From Caldilineaceae bacterium SB0661_bin_34 (GTDB lineage: Bacteria > Chloroflexota > Anaerolineae > Caldilineales > Caldilineaceae), in NCBI GenBank assembly GCA_009841145.1, contig VXMJ01000073.1:79367-143366 (forward strand): 64,000 nucleotides of DNA, read 5' to 3'. Both the position numbers and the translations under genes were made by a program. The notes beneath the pieces are model-generated. The model was given only the letters and a program-made list of their open reading frames with translations. It was not told where the DNA came from and made no database searches. Below, in pieces: positions 7,495-16,438 of the stretch (position 1 is the stretch's first letter; each line of letters opens with the position of its first letter).

Positions 7495-9357
7495 GTGGCC
7501 GTTTCTCCTGTCATTGCCCTGAACGCAAGGCGGTCGGCCAAGACCGCTCCGCGCCAGGAACTGCCCAAGGTCGCGGATCTGCCGCGGCCACCGCGGGTGG
7601 CACTACTCTTCCCGCCCAACTGGACTCCGACCATGCCCCATCTGGCACTGCCGTCGCTGACGGCCTACCTGCGCCAGATGGGGGTCGCGGTGATGCAGCG
7701 CGATCTCAATGCCGAGGTCTTCGATTACATCCTCACTCCGGAGTATCTGCGACGTTCCGTCGCGGCGGTGCGCCGCCGGTGGGGTTCGGGTTCCGCGCGG
7801 AGCCGAGGAGTGCTGGAGACGCCAAGCCGGGAAACGGTGGACTGGGCCCTGACGCGCGGTCCGGAGCTGGTGCGTTCCGTGGCGGCCGCCAAGGATGTGG
7901 TGCGCAGCCCGGCCTTCTACGACGGACCGGAAGGCTTCGCCAACTTCCAGATTCTGGCCGACTGTCTGGAACTGGCCTCCCTGCCCTTTCATCCCGCCCA
8001 TCTTCATCTGCAGAGCTACGAGGCGGCCCGGCCGGTGGACAGCAGCCGCAACCTGCTGTTCGGGGTCTCCGACCGGGACCACAACATGTTCCTTGACATC
8101 TATGAGGAAATCGTGCTCGAGGACCTGGAAGCCTTCGAGCCGGACGTGGTCGGCATCTCCATTCCCTCGGAAGCACAGGTTCTGGCGGGGTTCACCCTGG
8201 CCCACCTGGTACGAGAGGCGGACATCGACTGCCACGTCACCGTTGGTGGACCCCACATCAGCATGCTCCACGATGTCCTGCCCAAGCAGCCGGCACTGTT
8301 TGAACTAATCGACAGCGCGGTGGTGTACGACGGGGAAATTCCCCTGTACCAGCTGGCCTGTGCGGTGGTGGATGGCGGCGATCTGGACGGGGTTTCCAAC
8401 CTGATTTATCGGAAGGGCCGGACGCTGCAGGTGACGGAGCGCAAGGAGCCGGAGAAGATCCGCAACCTGCCGCTGCCGGACTTCGATGGCTTCCCCTTGG
8501 ACCGCTACTTGGCACCGGAACTGGTGCTGCCGCTCATGACGGCACGCGGCTGCTACTTCGGCCAGTGCGCCTTCTGCAACGTGGGCTACGGTGAGGCCGA
8601 GTCGTTCAGTCAGCTGACGGCCCGTTCGCTGGCCGATCAGATGCTGACCCTCAGGGAGAAGTACGGCACGCGCCACATCTTCTTCGCCGACGAGGCCATC
8701 ACGCCGCGCAACCTGCGGGGCCTGTCGGCCATTCTGCGGGAGGAGGACGAGCCCATTCACTGGGGCGGCTGCGTGCGGTTCGAGAAGGTGATCGACCAAT
8801 CGTTGCTGGATCAGATGTGGGCCGGCGGCTGCCGGATGATCATGTTCGGCCTGGAAAGTGCGTCGCAGGCCATCATCGACCACATGATCAAGGGCACCGA
8901 ACTGCCCCACATGAGCCGCATCCTGAAGGAGAGTGCCGCCGCGGGCATCTGGAACCACACGTTCTTCTTCTTCGGATTTCCGGGCGAGACCCTGGACGAT
9001 GCCCAGCAGACCGTCAACTTCATTTACGCCCACGGCGACGAAATCAATTCGGCGGCCATGGGCACGTTCCTGATGGAGCGTCTCTCGCCGGCCTATCGCT
9101 ATCCCGCCTCCTTCGGCGTCTCGCGCATCATTGAGGACCCGGCACGGGACCTGGCGATCTACTTCCCCTACGAAGTGTCAAACGGCCTGGATGAGGCCAT
9201 GGCCGAACGGGTGCACGATGGTGTTCTGGACAGTCTTCCGACCAAGCCGTTCCCCCACTTCTATGTCAGCGATGTCTATCGCTTCCTGTATGCCGGCCGG
9301 CTGAGTCTGGACGGCCGGCCCAACCCGGCTTGGCTGGCTCCCGCCGCCGCTGCCTGA
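7495..9357 (+). CDS. B12-binding-domain radical SAM protein
   Basis: The product has 620 residues with a GTG start, 9 bases after the ABC ATPase gene. Residues ~35-290 resemble the N-terminal cobalamin-binding region of this class: VALLFPPNW, PSLTAYLRQMG, FEPDVVGISIPSEAQ and TVGGPHIS. The cluster motif is RGCYFGQCAFC (about residues 350-360), a Cx4CxxC spacing instead of the common Cx3CxxC; both occur in B12-radical SAM proteins. Downstream are GGCVRFEK, MFGLESASQ and FFGFPGET, typical of the radical SAM barrel in this group. The C-terminal 120 residues are not assigned. Members do methylations, ring contractions and peptide modification, so the reaction cannot be named. Cytoplasmic. Confidence 0.85.
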   Translation: MAVSPVIALNARRSAKTAPRQELPKVADLPRPPRVALLFPPNWTPTMPHLALPSLTAYLRQMGVAVMQRDLNAEVFDYILTPEYLRRSVAAVRRRWGSGSARSRGVLETPSRETVDWALTRGPELVRSVAAAKDVVRSPAFYDGPEGFANFQILADCLELASLPFHPAHLHLQSYEAARPVDSSRNLLFGVSDRDHNMFLDIYEEIVLEDLEAFEPDVVGISIPSEAQVLAGFTLAHLVREADIDCHVTVGGPHISMLHDVLPKQPALFELIDSAVVYDGEIPLYQLACAVVDGGDLDGVSNLIYRKGRTLQVTERKEPEKIRNLPLPDFDGFPLDRYLAPELVLPLMTARGCYFGQCAFCNVGYGEAESFSQLTARSLADQMLTLREKYGTRHIFFADEAITPRNLRGLSAILREEDEPIHWGGCVRFEKVIDQSLLDQMWAGGCRMIMFGLESASQAIIDHMIKGTELPHMSRILKESAAAGIWNHTFFFFGFPGETLDDAQQTVNFIYAHGDEINSAAMGTFLMERLSPAYRYPASFGVSRIIEDPARDLAIYFPYEVSNGLDEAMAERVHDGVLDSLPTKPFPHFYVSDVYRFLYAGRLSLDGRPNPAWLAPAAAA

Positions 9358-9420
9358 TCCCCGCGCCGCGGCATTCCTGTTGCCGGATGCTGCCCTGCAT
9401 TGTTCCGAGGTGTTCTCGTC

Positions 9421-9942
9421 ATGTCCGAAGCAATCGCTCTGCGCCAGGCTGCCACCGATCGTTACAGGCCCGATCCGGTCAAGGTCCTGTTTGTGGCCGA
9501 GTCGCCGCCCGATGTCGAGGAACGGCACTTCTACTTTCCCAACGTCCCGCGCGCGGACACGCTTTGGGTAGAACTGACCAAGGTGCTCTACGGCGATGAC
9601 TTTGGTGTGACCAAAAACGAACGGGCCCGCAAAGCCGAGTGGCTGGCCCGTTTCCAGGCCGACGGCTATTGGATGGTCGAGGCCGTGCCGGAGCCAATCC
9701 ACAAAAAACGGCGGGAAGCACACGTCTTGGAGCACAAGGACCGCGTGTTGGAGGTCATCGCGGACTGCAAGCCATCCCGGGTGGTTCTCATTGCCACGCC
9801 GGTGTGGCGCGCCCTCGAGGAGCCCCTGCGTGCGGAGGGTGTGCCGCTCGTGCAGACGGGACCCGTGTCGTTCCCGGGCCATGGCCAGCAGGGCAGGTTC
9901 CGGGAAGCCATGGCTGCCATCCTGCCCCTGCTGGTGGACTGA
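9421..9942 (+). CDS. Conserved small protein, possible uracil-DNA-glycosylase-like fold
   Basis: The product has 173 residues from the ATG at 9421, preceded by GAGGTG 7 bases upstream. An upstream ATG at 9400 is less likely. The sequence opens with VKVLFVAESPPDVEERHFYFPN, followed near residue 45 by a DTLWVELTKVL helix. At residues ~115-125 comes a hydrophobic strand SRVVLIATPVWRAL and then a GPVSFPGHGQQGRF segment. The ESPP + aromatic start and the late strand with GHG resemble proteins of the UDG superfamily fold, but the catalytic motif is not clear and I treat this as a guess. It lies 63 bases after the radical SAM gene on the same strand. Confidence 0.6.
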   Translation: MSEAIALRQAATDRYRPDPVKVLFVAESPPDVEERHFYFPNVPRADTLWVELTKVLYGDDFGVTKNERARKAEWLARFQADGYWMVEAVPEPIHKKRREAHVLEHKDRVLEVIADCKPSRVVLIATPVWRALEEPLRAEGVPLVQTGPVSFPGHGQQGRFREAMAAILPLLVD

Positions 9943-10069
9943 AGGTTCGCCGCGTTGCATTAACCTTCCGCGATCGCAGGTCAAACACACCGCAGACGTT
10001 TTTCCGCCGGTCCTTCTCCCACAATTTCGGCAGTCGCAAACCGCCGAACCAATCAGAGGGAGAAGGCAA

Positions 10070-10474
10070 ATGTACAAGCTGATTCACCGACCGAGCCTCT
10101 TCAACGCACCGCTCCGCCGATCCTTTGCCAGCAACGTGTCGATGGGGTTCCCCGTGGACGTCGCCGAGGAGAGCGGACGGTACCTGGTGCAGGCCGCGCT
10201 GCCCGGCGTGTCCCCCGAGGACATCGAGATCACGCTCGAGGGCAGGACGCTCACCATCGCCACCGAGGAAGACAAGGAGCACGACGGCGAGGGGGCCAAC
10301 TACACTTGGCGCGAGCGCATGCGGGGTGCCTGGCAGCGAAGCTTCCGCCTGCCGCAGGCCGTGGACACGGAAGGCGTGGAGGCCGAGATTGATCAGGGCA
10401 TCCTGACGGTGTCGATCCCCAAGTCTGAAGTGGTCAAGCCCCGGCAGATCGAGGTCAAGACGGCCGACAGCTAA
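10070..10474 (+). CDS. Small heat shock protein, Hsp20/alpha-crystallin family
   Basis: The product has 134 residues. The ATG at 10070 follows a purine-rich ribosome binding site (GAGGGAGAAGG). The alpha-crystallin domain covers about residues 25-130: DVAEESGRYLVQAALPGV, EDIEITLEGRTLTI, an acidic loop, WRERMRGAWQRSFRLP and the closing strand GILTVSIPKS (the A-x-x-x-G-V-L-like motif). This is an ATP-independent holdase that keeps unfolding proteins soluble in the cytoplasm. The usual C-terminal I-x-I motif appears as RQIEV. No CIRCE element was found upstream. A strong terminator follows. Confidence 0.93.
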   Translation: MYKLIHRPSLFNAPLRRSFASNVSMGFPVDVAEESGRYLVQAALPGVSPEDIEITLEGRTLTIATEEDKEHDGEGANYTWRERMRGAWQRSFRLPQAVDTEGVEAEIDQGILTVSIPKSEVVKPRQIEVKTADS

Positions 10475-10492
10475 CCCGGCATCGACAAGCCA

Positions 10493-10527
10493 GCAAGGGA
10501 CCCGGCACCTGCCGGGTCCCTTGCTTT
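10493..10527 (+). terminator. Rho-independent terminator of the hsp20 gene
   Basis: Arms 10493-10507 and 10510-10524 are perfectly complementary over 15 bases with a 2-base centre, followed by TTT. It begins 19 bases after the hsp20 stop codon. Confidence 0.85.
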
Positions 10528-11253
10528 GCTGCCTGCAGGGAGGCAATCCGAACAGGGTGGATGTTGGCCGCAGCAGTCCCGATACAGCCATTCGAAAAGA
10601 CGTTCGACGGCCGGACCGGACAGGTCAAGCCGTGGGCGCACGCCAAGCGCTCGGATTCCATGGTTGCCATCTTCAGTCCCGGCCGGCGGCGCACGCGGCT
10701 TGAAACGGACGAAGCAGTTTTCCAACCGGCTGGTTCCGACGAAGCTGTCGCTTGTCTCGCCTGCGGCGGACCAGGTCGGCGGGCAGATGCTTGGTCTTCC
10801 GCATACCGAGACCCCGGCATTCTGCGCGAGGCACTGCCAACTTGGTACGCGTGTCGCGCGCGGGGGCCCATTTCGATGAATTCGGTGCCGAATCCCACCC
10901 TTTTCGCCCTCTCGGAAGCTGGTCGGCGTGTAGAGAGAACGTACCCAGTCGGCAGATTCCGGACCGGCATCTTCCGGTTCGCCGAACCCAGCGCGGGGAC
11001 TGCTAGAATTTGATGAATACCGGCAACAGACCTCATTGCGGTCCTGCTGCCGGCGGGACGTTGTCCTTGTCCTCCCAGGTCGAGCCGGGAAGGGCGCGCG
11101 GCAACGCCATACCATTACGTCGCAGTACTCCAGAGCCGCCGTCCCCCGTTTCCACCTTGGAAAACATGGTACTTTTGTGCTACCATATGTAACGGTACCG
11201 GTGCGTGCCTGCAGTACGCGGTGTGCAAGTTAGTTGGGCGAAAGGGCACAGTC
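10528..11253. other. Long intergenic region before nrdA, no gene recognised
   Basis: About 720 bases carry overlapping open frames on both strands (for example 10561-11013 on plus and 10455-11036 on minus). None has a recognisable motif, a good ribosome binding site or family-like composition. The last 100 bases become AT-rich and carry an inverted repeat, so they probably hold the nrdA promoter. Decayed coding sequence is possible but I could not identify it. Confidence 0.45.
11166..11186. promoter_or_regulatory. Inverted repeat upstream of nrdA
   Basis: ATGGTA (11166-11171) and TACCAT (11181-11186), with a 9-base centre, lie in an AT-rich pocket about 70 bases before the nrdA start. The position suits an operator. 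It does not match the NrdR-box consensus, so the regulator is unknown. Confidence 0.35.
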
Positions 11254-14151
11254 ATGAAAGTCGGACAGATGGGAACAGGTCAACTCGGGATCGACCGTTT
11301 CGGAGGTGCGGTTCCGACCGTGCAGACCGTCGTCGACCTGGATGCCGTCCGGGTGGCCAAGCGCGACCCGGCGGACGGCATGGTTCCCTATGACCGACAG
11401 CGAATTCGCAACGCCATCATGAAGGCCTTCCTGGCGGAGCAGGGCAGCCTGCAGGGTGAAGCGCTCGACCACAGGGTGGATCCCATCGTGGATGCAGTCG
11501 AGCAGCGGGTGGCGCAACGGGCCCTTGGGCGCCCCACGTTGTCCGTGGCCGTCGAGGAAATCCAGGATCAGGTCGAACTTGTCCTGATGAAGTCGGACCA
11601 TGAGGAGGTGGCCCGGCGCTACATCATCTATCGCGAGGACCGCGCCCGGGAACGGGCGGTCCAGGCCGAGACGACCTCGCTTTTGCTGCCCGTGGAGTTG
11701 ATGGTGGCCTTGCCCGACGGCACGCGCGAGCCTCTGGATCTTGAGCGCCTGAAGGTGCAGATCGCGGAGGCCTGCCACGGCCTGGACGGAGTCTCTGCGG
11801 ACGATGTCCTTGAGGTTCTGGCGCGCGACGTGTACAACGACATCACGCCGAAGGACCTGCGTACGGCGCAGATTATGGCGGCGCGCTCCCTGGTTGAACA
11901 GGACCCCGACTACTCGAAGGTGAGCGCACGGCTGGTCCTGCGCAAGCTCAAGGATGAGGTGTTCCCCTTGGTCTGCCCCGATGTGGCAGGCATCCGGAAG
12001 CTGACCGACCGCCAGCAGTACCGGGCCTATTTCCCGCGTTACGTGCGTACCGGCATCGACTGCGAACTACTGCAACCTGCACTGGCCGAAATCTTCGACC
12101 TGGAACGGTTGGCCGAGGCCCTGGCGCCGGAACGGGACCAGCAATTCCAGTTCCTTGGGCTACAGACCCTCTACGACCGATACTTCCTCCACTCGGGCGG
12201 CACGCGCATCGAACTACCGCAGGCGTTTTTCATGCGCGTGGCAATGGGACTGGCGCAACAGGAGGCCGAGCCGGACGAGCGGGCCATCGAGTTCTACGAA
12301 CTACTGTCGTCGTTCGACTTCATGTGCTCAACGCCGACCCTCTTCAATTCGGGAACCGTCAACCCGCAGCTTTCGTCCTGCTTCCTCTCGACCGTGCCGG
12401 ACGATCTGGCGGGCATCTTCAAGGCGATCAAGGACAACGCCCTGCTGTCCAAGTTCTCGGGCGGCCTGGGCAATGACTGGAGCCAGGTACGGGGTTTGGG
12501 AGCCCACATCAAGGGGACGAACGGAGAGTCCCAGGGGGTCATTCCGTTCCTCAAGGTGGCCAACGACACAGCCGTGGCCGTCAATCAGGGCGGTCGTCGC
12601 AAGGGGGCGGTCTGCGCCTACCTCGAGGTGTGGCACATCGACATCGACGAGTTTCTCGACCTGCGCAAGAACACGGGCGATGATCGGCGCCGTACCCACG
12701 ACATGAACACTGCCTGCTGGGTGCCCGACCTCTTCATGGAACGGGTCCAGGAGGACGGGAATTGGACCCTGTTCTCACCGGACGCGGTGCCCGACCTGCA
12801 CGAGATCACCGGTCTCGAATTCCGGGACCGCTATCTCCTGTACGAACAGCAGGCGGCCGAAGGCCGGCTGAAGGTCACCAAGCGCATCCGCGCCCGTGAT
12901 CTGTGGCGGCGCATGCTGACTATGCTCTACGAAACGGGGCACCCCTGGATCACGTTCAAGGATCCCTGCAATCTGCGCTCGCCGCAACAGCACGTCGGCG
13001 TGGTGCACTCCTCCAACCTGTGCACCGAGATCACGCTGAACTCCTCCGCGGATGAGGTTGCCGTGTGCAATCTCGGTTCGGTGAACCTGTCCAACCACGT
13101 TGAGAACAGCCAGTTCCTACACCAGAAGCTGGAGCGCACCGTGACCACCGCGATGCGCATGCTGGACAACGTCATCGACATCAACTACTACACCATCCCC
13201 GAGACGCATACCAGCAACCAGCGGCACCGGCCGGTCGGCATGGGCATCATGGGTTTCCAGGATGTCCTGCACAAGCTGAACATCGCCTATGCCTCGGACG
13301 AGGCCGTAAGGTTCGCCGACGTCAGCATGGAGGCGGTCTCCTGGTATGCCATTTCGGCGTCCGCCGCCTTGGCTGAGGAACGCGGCAGCTACCCGTCGTT
13401 CGAGGGTTCGCTCTGGTCCCAGGGCAAGCTGCCCTGGCACTCGCTCGACGATCTGGACAAGGCGCGCTATCGGAAGCTTGAGGTGGACCGCAGCTCCACC
13501 CGCGATTGGGACAGCTTGGCCCGCCGGGTCCAGCACGCGGGCATGCGCAACTCCAATGTCATGGCCATTGCGCCGACGGCGACGATTGCCAACATCTGCG
13601 GTGTCAGTCCGTCGATTGAGCCGGTGTTCCGCAACCTGTACGTCAAGGCCAACATGTCCGGCGACTTTGTGGTGGTCAACCCCTATCTGGTGGACGACCT
13701 GAAGGAACTGGGTCTGTGGGACCCGCTGATGATCAGCGATCTCAAGCTGCACGACGGCAGCCTGCGCGACATTCCGCGGGTTCCGGATCGGCTGAAGGAG
13801 CTGTATGCCACGGCCTTCGAGATCGATCCCACTTGGCTCGTCAAGGCGGGGGCCCGGCGCCAGAAGTGGATTGACCAGTCCCAGTCATTGAACCTGTACG
13901 TCTCCACCACCAGCGGCAGGGAATTGGACGAGCTGTACCAGCTGGCCTGGACACAGGGTTTGAAGACGACCTACTACCTGCGGACACAGGGTGCCACGCA
14001 GGTGGAAAAGAGTACGCTGCAGGGCACGGACGGACGGCTCAATGCGGTTCCAGTGGCCCCGGCCCCGCCCACGCTCTACAGCGAGCTTGAGACCTCCGTG
14101 GACGGGTTGGTCTGCAACCTGGACGACGAGGACTGCGAGGCCTGCCAGTAA
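11254..14151 (+). CDS. nrdA: Ribonucleoside-diphosphate reductase, class Ia alpha subunit
   Basis: The product has 965 residues from the ATG at 11254, with AAAGGG upstream; the frame could also start at 11221. It reduces NDPs to dNDPs. Two N-terminal ATP-cones are visible: one around RQRIRNAIMKAF to YIIYREDRARE, and one from PDGTREPLDLERL to SARLVLRKL. The catalytic barrel shows the redox Cys in PQLSSCFLST, the N-x-C-x-E active site in SSNLCTEITLNSS, the second redox Cys in VAVCNLGSVNL, and IAPTATIANICG. The tyrosine pair of the radical path (KTTYYLRTQG) shows it needs a class I beta subunit. The C-terminal tail CNLDDEDCEACQ carries the shuttle cysteines. No nrdB lies in the window. The neighbours downstream are unrelated. 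Confidence 0.95.
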   Translation: MKVGQMGTGQLGIDRFGGAVPTVQTVVDLDAVRVAKRDPADGMVPYDRQRIRNAIMKAFLAEQGSLQGEALDHRVDPIVDAVEQRVAQRALGRPTLSVAVEEIQDQVELVLMKSDHEEVARRYIIYREDRARERAVQAETTSLLLPVELMVALPDGTREPLDLERLKVQIAEACHGLDGVSADDVLEVLARDVYNDITPKDLRTAQIMAARSLVEQDPDYSKVSARLVLRKLKDEVFPLVCPDVAGIRKLTDRQQYRAYFPRYVRTGIDCELLQPALAEIFDLERLAEALAPERDQQFQFLGLQTLYDRYFLHSGGTRIELPQAFFMRVAMGLAQQEAEPDERAIEFYELLSSFDFMCSTPTLFNSGTVNPQLSSCFLSTVPDDLAGIFKAIKDNALLSKFSGGLGNDWSQVRGLGAHIKGTNGESQGVIPFLKVANDTAVAVNQGGRRKGAVCAYLEVWHIDIDEFLDLRKNTGDDRRRTHDMNTACWVPDLFMERVQEDGNWTLFSPDAVPDLHEITGLEFRDRYLLYEQQAAEGRLKVTKRIRARDLWRRMLTMLYETGHPWITFKDPCNLRSPQQHVGVVHSSNLCTEITLNSSADEVAVCNLGSVNLSNHVENSQFLHQKLERTVTTAMRMLDNVIDINYYTIPETHTSNQRHRPVGMGIMGFQDVLHKLNIAYASDEAVRFADVSMEAVSWYAISASAALAEERGSYPSFEGSLWSQGKLPWHSLDDLDKARYRKLEVDRSSTRDWDSLARRVQHAGMRNSNVMAIAPTATIANICGVSPSIEPVFRNLYVKANMSGDFVVVNPYLVDDLKELGLWDPLMISDLKLHDGSLRDIPRVPDRLKELYATAFEIDPTWLVKAGARRQKWIDQSQSLNLYVSTTSGRELDELYQLAWTQGLKTTYYLRTQGATQVEKSTLQGTDGRLNAVPVAPAPPTLYSELETSVDGLVCNLDDEDCEACQ

Positions 14152-14554
14152 GTTTGGCTCGCAGCCAGCAAGGGGACTGCTAAGGTTCTTGGTCTGCGGA
14201 GGTTGCACGCAGTTCCCAACCAAAAGCCGGGTTGTTTAGGCAGTGCGTTGAGGCGGCCGTGGCGTGCAGATCGACGGTCGTCGTGATGTATGGACACGTT
14301 CGGCAAAGGTGGTCGCGCCGGATTGACCAATCGAAAGGGTGCCTTCGGCGGATATCGCCCTGCGGAGCTTCGCTTCGTCCGTGTTGACCCCGGTCAAGGG
14401 TCTGTCCCATTCCCACGTCGGCTGTTCGAGGATGGTCGGAGATGGCCTGTGTCAACGGGGTTGGCATGGCTTGTTGGCTGACCGGTGTGGCAAGGACGAC
14501 GTACTAATTCGTCCCGAGTAGGGTTTGTGCCTCAGGCGGAGCAGGAGGCGTAGC
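14152..14554. other. Intergenic, no gene recognised
   Basis: These 400 bases lie between nrdA and the small ORF before the methylase. Open frames on both strands (for example 14180-14467 minus) show no recognisable features. No clear terminator hairpin with a T-run follows nrdA. Confidence 0.45.
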
Positions 14555-14800
14555 GTGGACGCATCGGAAGTCCTGGAGCAGGGGCACATGGTTGCCGGCA
14601 TATCGGTACGAGAGCCGACAGGCAACGCCACCGACGCGTGGGATGCTGTTGATCAAGCATGGGAACAGACCGTGCCGGCCCGGGAGCAACGCGCATTCAA
14701 AACCGGATTGAGGCAAGGACAGGCAACCGTGGAAGGCCGCGGTGTGAGCAAGGAGGATCTACTTCCGAACAGCACACCGTGGCATGTGCCTCAATCATGA
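14555..14800 (+). CDS. Small unrecognised protein coupled to the adenine methylase
   Basis: The 81-residue frame starts with GTG at 14555. AGGAGG ends 6 bases upstream, one of the best ribosome binding sites in the window. Its TGA stop overlaps the ATG of the methylase gene (ATGA at 14797-14800), the classic arrangement for translational coupling. The sequence is hydrophilic and acidic, with Trp pairs (TDAWDAVDQAWEQ). It has no transmembrane segment or motif that I recognise. Position suggests an accessory or control role for the methylase, but no function can be assigned. The alternative is a chance ORF. Confidence 0.5.
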   Translation: MDASEVLEQGHMVAGISVREPTGNATDAWDAVDQAWEQTVPAREQRAFKTGLRQGQATVEGRGVSKEDLLPNSTPWHVPQS

Positions 14801-15678
14801 GTGCCCAGACGCCCGCGGTACCTGGCTTTCCCACTTCGCGTTTGCCGGCCGTCAATGTGGCACAGGTGCCCCAGCGCAGCCCCCTGCGTTATCCGGGGGG
14901 CAAGACTTGGCTAATCCCACACGTGCGGGCCTGGCTGCGGCATGTGCAGCCCACGCTTCTCGTGGATCCCTTCTGTGGTGGGGGCATTGTGTCCCTGACC
15001 GCGGTGATGGAGGGCCTCGTGGAACGTTGCATCATGTTGGACTTGGATCCCGATGTGGCAGCCTTTTGGCACGCCGTGCTGAGGGAGGGCGAGGCTCTGG
15101 CCCAACGCATTGAAGACTTTGAGCCGTCCAGGGAACAAGTGGAGGCCCTGATGCGGACGGTACCTGCCAGCATTCTGGACCACGGCTTTCGAACACTGGT
15201 GCTGAACCGCACGCGCCGCTCCGGTATCCTGGCCCCGGGAGCAGCCCTGATCCGGCAGGGGGAAAATGGCCAGGGCCTGAGCTCGCGCTGGTATCCGGAC
15301 ACATTGGCGCGCCGCATCCGGGCCATTCAACCCTTCGCAGAGCGCATCGTTTTTGCTCAAGGGGATGCTCTTGCATTGTTGCCGTCCTTGTTACACGGTT
15401 GGGGACGGCGCGCAGCCCTGTTTGTCGACCCGCCCTACACGGCCGGCGGTAAACGGGCGGGCCAGCGCCTCTACACCTACCATGAATTGGACCATGAACG
15501 GCTCTTTGATCTTCTGGCCGGTGGCCGAGGTTCTTTTCTCCTGACCTACGATGCAGCACCCGCCATCGAGCACCTGGTAATCCGTCATGGCTTTCATGCA
15601 GTACGGGTGGCCATGAAAAACGCCCACCACGCTCACTTGCCTGAATTGGTGATAACGTCGGAAGCCCTGTTTGCATAA
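14797..15678 (+). CDS. DNA adenine N6-methyltransferase, D12 (Dam/DpnM) class
   Basis: The product has 293 residues. The AdoMet-binding motif RYPGGKTWL (residues ~31-39) and the following DPFCGGGIVSL are typical of the D12 class. The catalytic motif FVDPPYT (DPPY, near residue 210) supplies adenine N6-methylation. The insertion between these motifs (residues 70-190) would be the target recognition domain, so the site cannot be predicted. No SD directly precedes the ATG at 14797; translation is probably coupled to the small ORF that overlaps it. No restriction endonuclease is seen nearby, so it may be solitary, or its partner may be the small ORF or elsewhere. Confidence 0.88.
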   Translation: MSAQTPAVPGFPTSRLPAVNVAQVPQRSPLRYPGGKTWLIPHVRAWLRHVQPTLLVDPFCGGGIVSLTAVMEGLVERCIMLDLDPDVAAFWHAVLREGEALAQRIEDFEPSREQVEALMRTVPASILDHGFRTLVLNRTRRSGILAPGAALIRQGENGQGLSSRWYPDTLARRIRAIQPFAERIVFAQGDALALLPSLLHGWGRRAALFVDPPYTAGGKRAGQRLYTYHELDHERLFDLLAGGRGSFLLTYDAAPAIEHLVIRHGFHAVRVAMKNAHHAHLPELVITSEALFA

Positions 15679-15823
15679 CCCATCTCACCGCCGCGATGCA
15701 GCATTGTGGAAGGGCATGACCTTCCTGAGTCAGGAAGCCCGGTGATGGCAATACCCCCAAGTCCCGCACTCAAGCATCCAGGAGGATGGGCGATTGGATG
15801 GACTTGGCCCCAGTGGACTTGGT

Positions 15824-16438
15824 TCAGAGAACCCAGGTCGCAAGCCTGCGATAGAGGTTCCCCTGCGGTGTTGCTTCCGTGCGGTACAGGTGAACCTGCC
15901 GCAGTTCAGCTCTCAGTTGTGGCGGTTGAAATAGCACCTCGACCGGAATCAGTTGCAAACTCTTGAGTTCGCGGCGGCCCTGAAACCGCCTCCGTACCCG
16001 GCCCAGGGTGACGTGCGGCCTGAAGGGTTTCGCGTCGTAGGCCAGTCCGGCCTCGACCACGGCCGGCAACAAGGCTTCATGCAACTGTTGCAGGCACTCG
16101 CCGGACTCGGTTACGGGACACCAGAGACCGCGCGGACGAGCGGGTTTGGGGAAGAAGCGGGGCGGCTGGAGCACCGTGTCGAGAGCCGACAGGTCGTCAC
16201 ACCGGCCATCCAGCAAGTCCTGCAACCTCTGGCATGACCGGTCCTGTACAGGACCCAGGAAGACCAACGTGAGGTGTAGGGACTCGGGACGCACCCAGCC
16301 CACTGCCTGTTCCAGCCCGGCCGCTGCCAGCTGCTTCTGCAGATGCCGCTGCCAGACGCACAGCCAGGACACGGCATCCTCGGGAAGGGAACACCCCAGG
16401 AAACAGTTGGCGCGGGTCACTGCAGTGCCGGTCTTCAC
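15824..16438 (-). CDS. thpR: RNA 2',3'-cyclic phosphodiesterase (2H family)
   Basis: The product has 204 residues. The two H-x-T-x catalytic motifs of the 2H phosphoesterases are present: HLTLVFLG near residue 56 and HVTLGRVR near residue 149. The N-terminal FLGCSLPEDA and the RPESLHLTL context match ThpR/LigT, which open 2',3'-cyclic phosphates on RNA. The GTG start overlaps the stop of the SCO gene by four bases, so both are read from one transcript. A functional link with SCO is not obvious. Confidence 0.88.
   Translation of the reverse strand: MKTGTAVTRANCFLGCSLPEDAVSWLCVWQRHLQKQLAAAGLEQAVGWVRPESLHLTLVFLGPVQDRSCQRLQDLLDGRCDDLSALDTVLQPPRFFPKPARPRGLWCPVTESGECLQQLHEALLPAVVEAGLAYDAKPFRPHVTLGRVRRRFQGRRELKSLQLIPVEVLFQPPQLRAELRQVHLYRTEATPQGNLYRRLATWVL

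Noticed and set aside
14797-14799. GTG at 14779 as alternative methylase start
   Set aside because: The spacing from the nearest AAGGAGG is over 20 bases and it would not give the ATGA overlap with the small ORF; the ATG at 14797 is the better choice.
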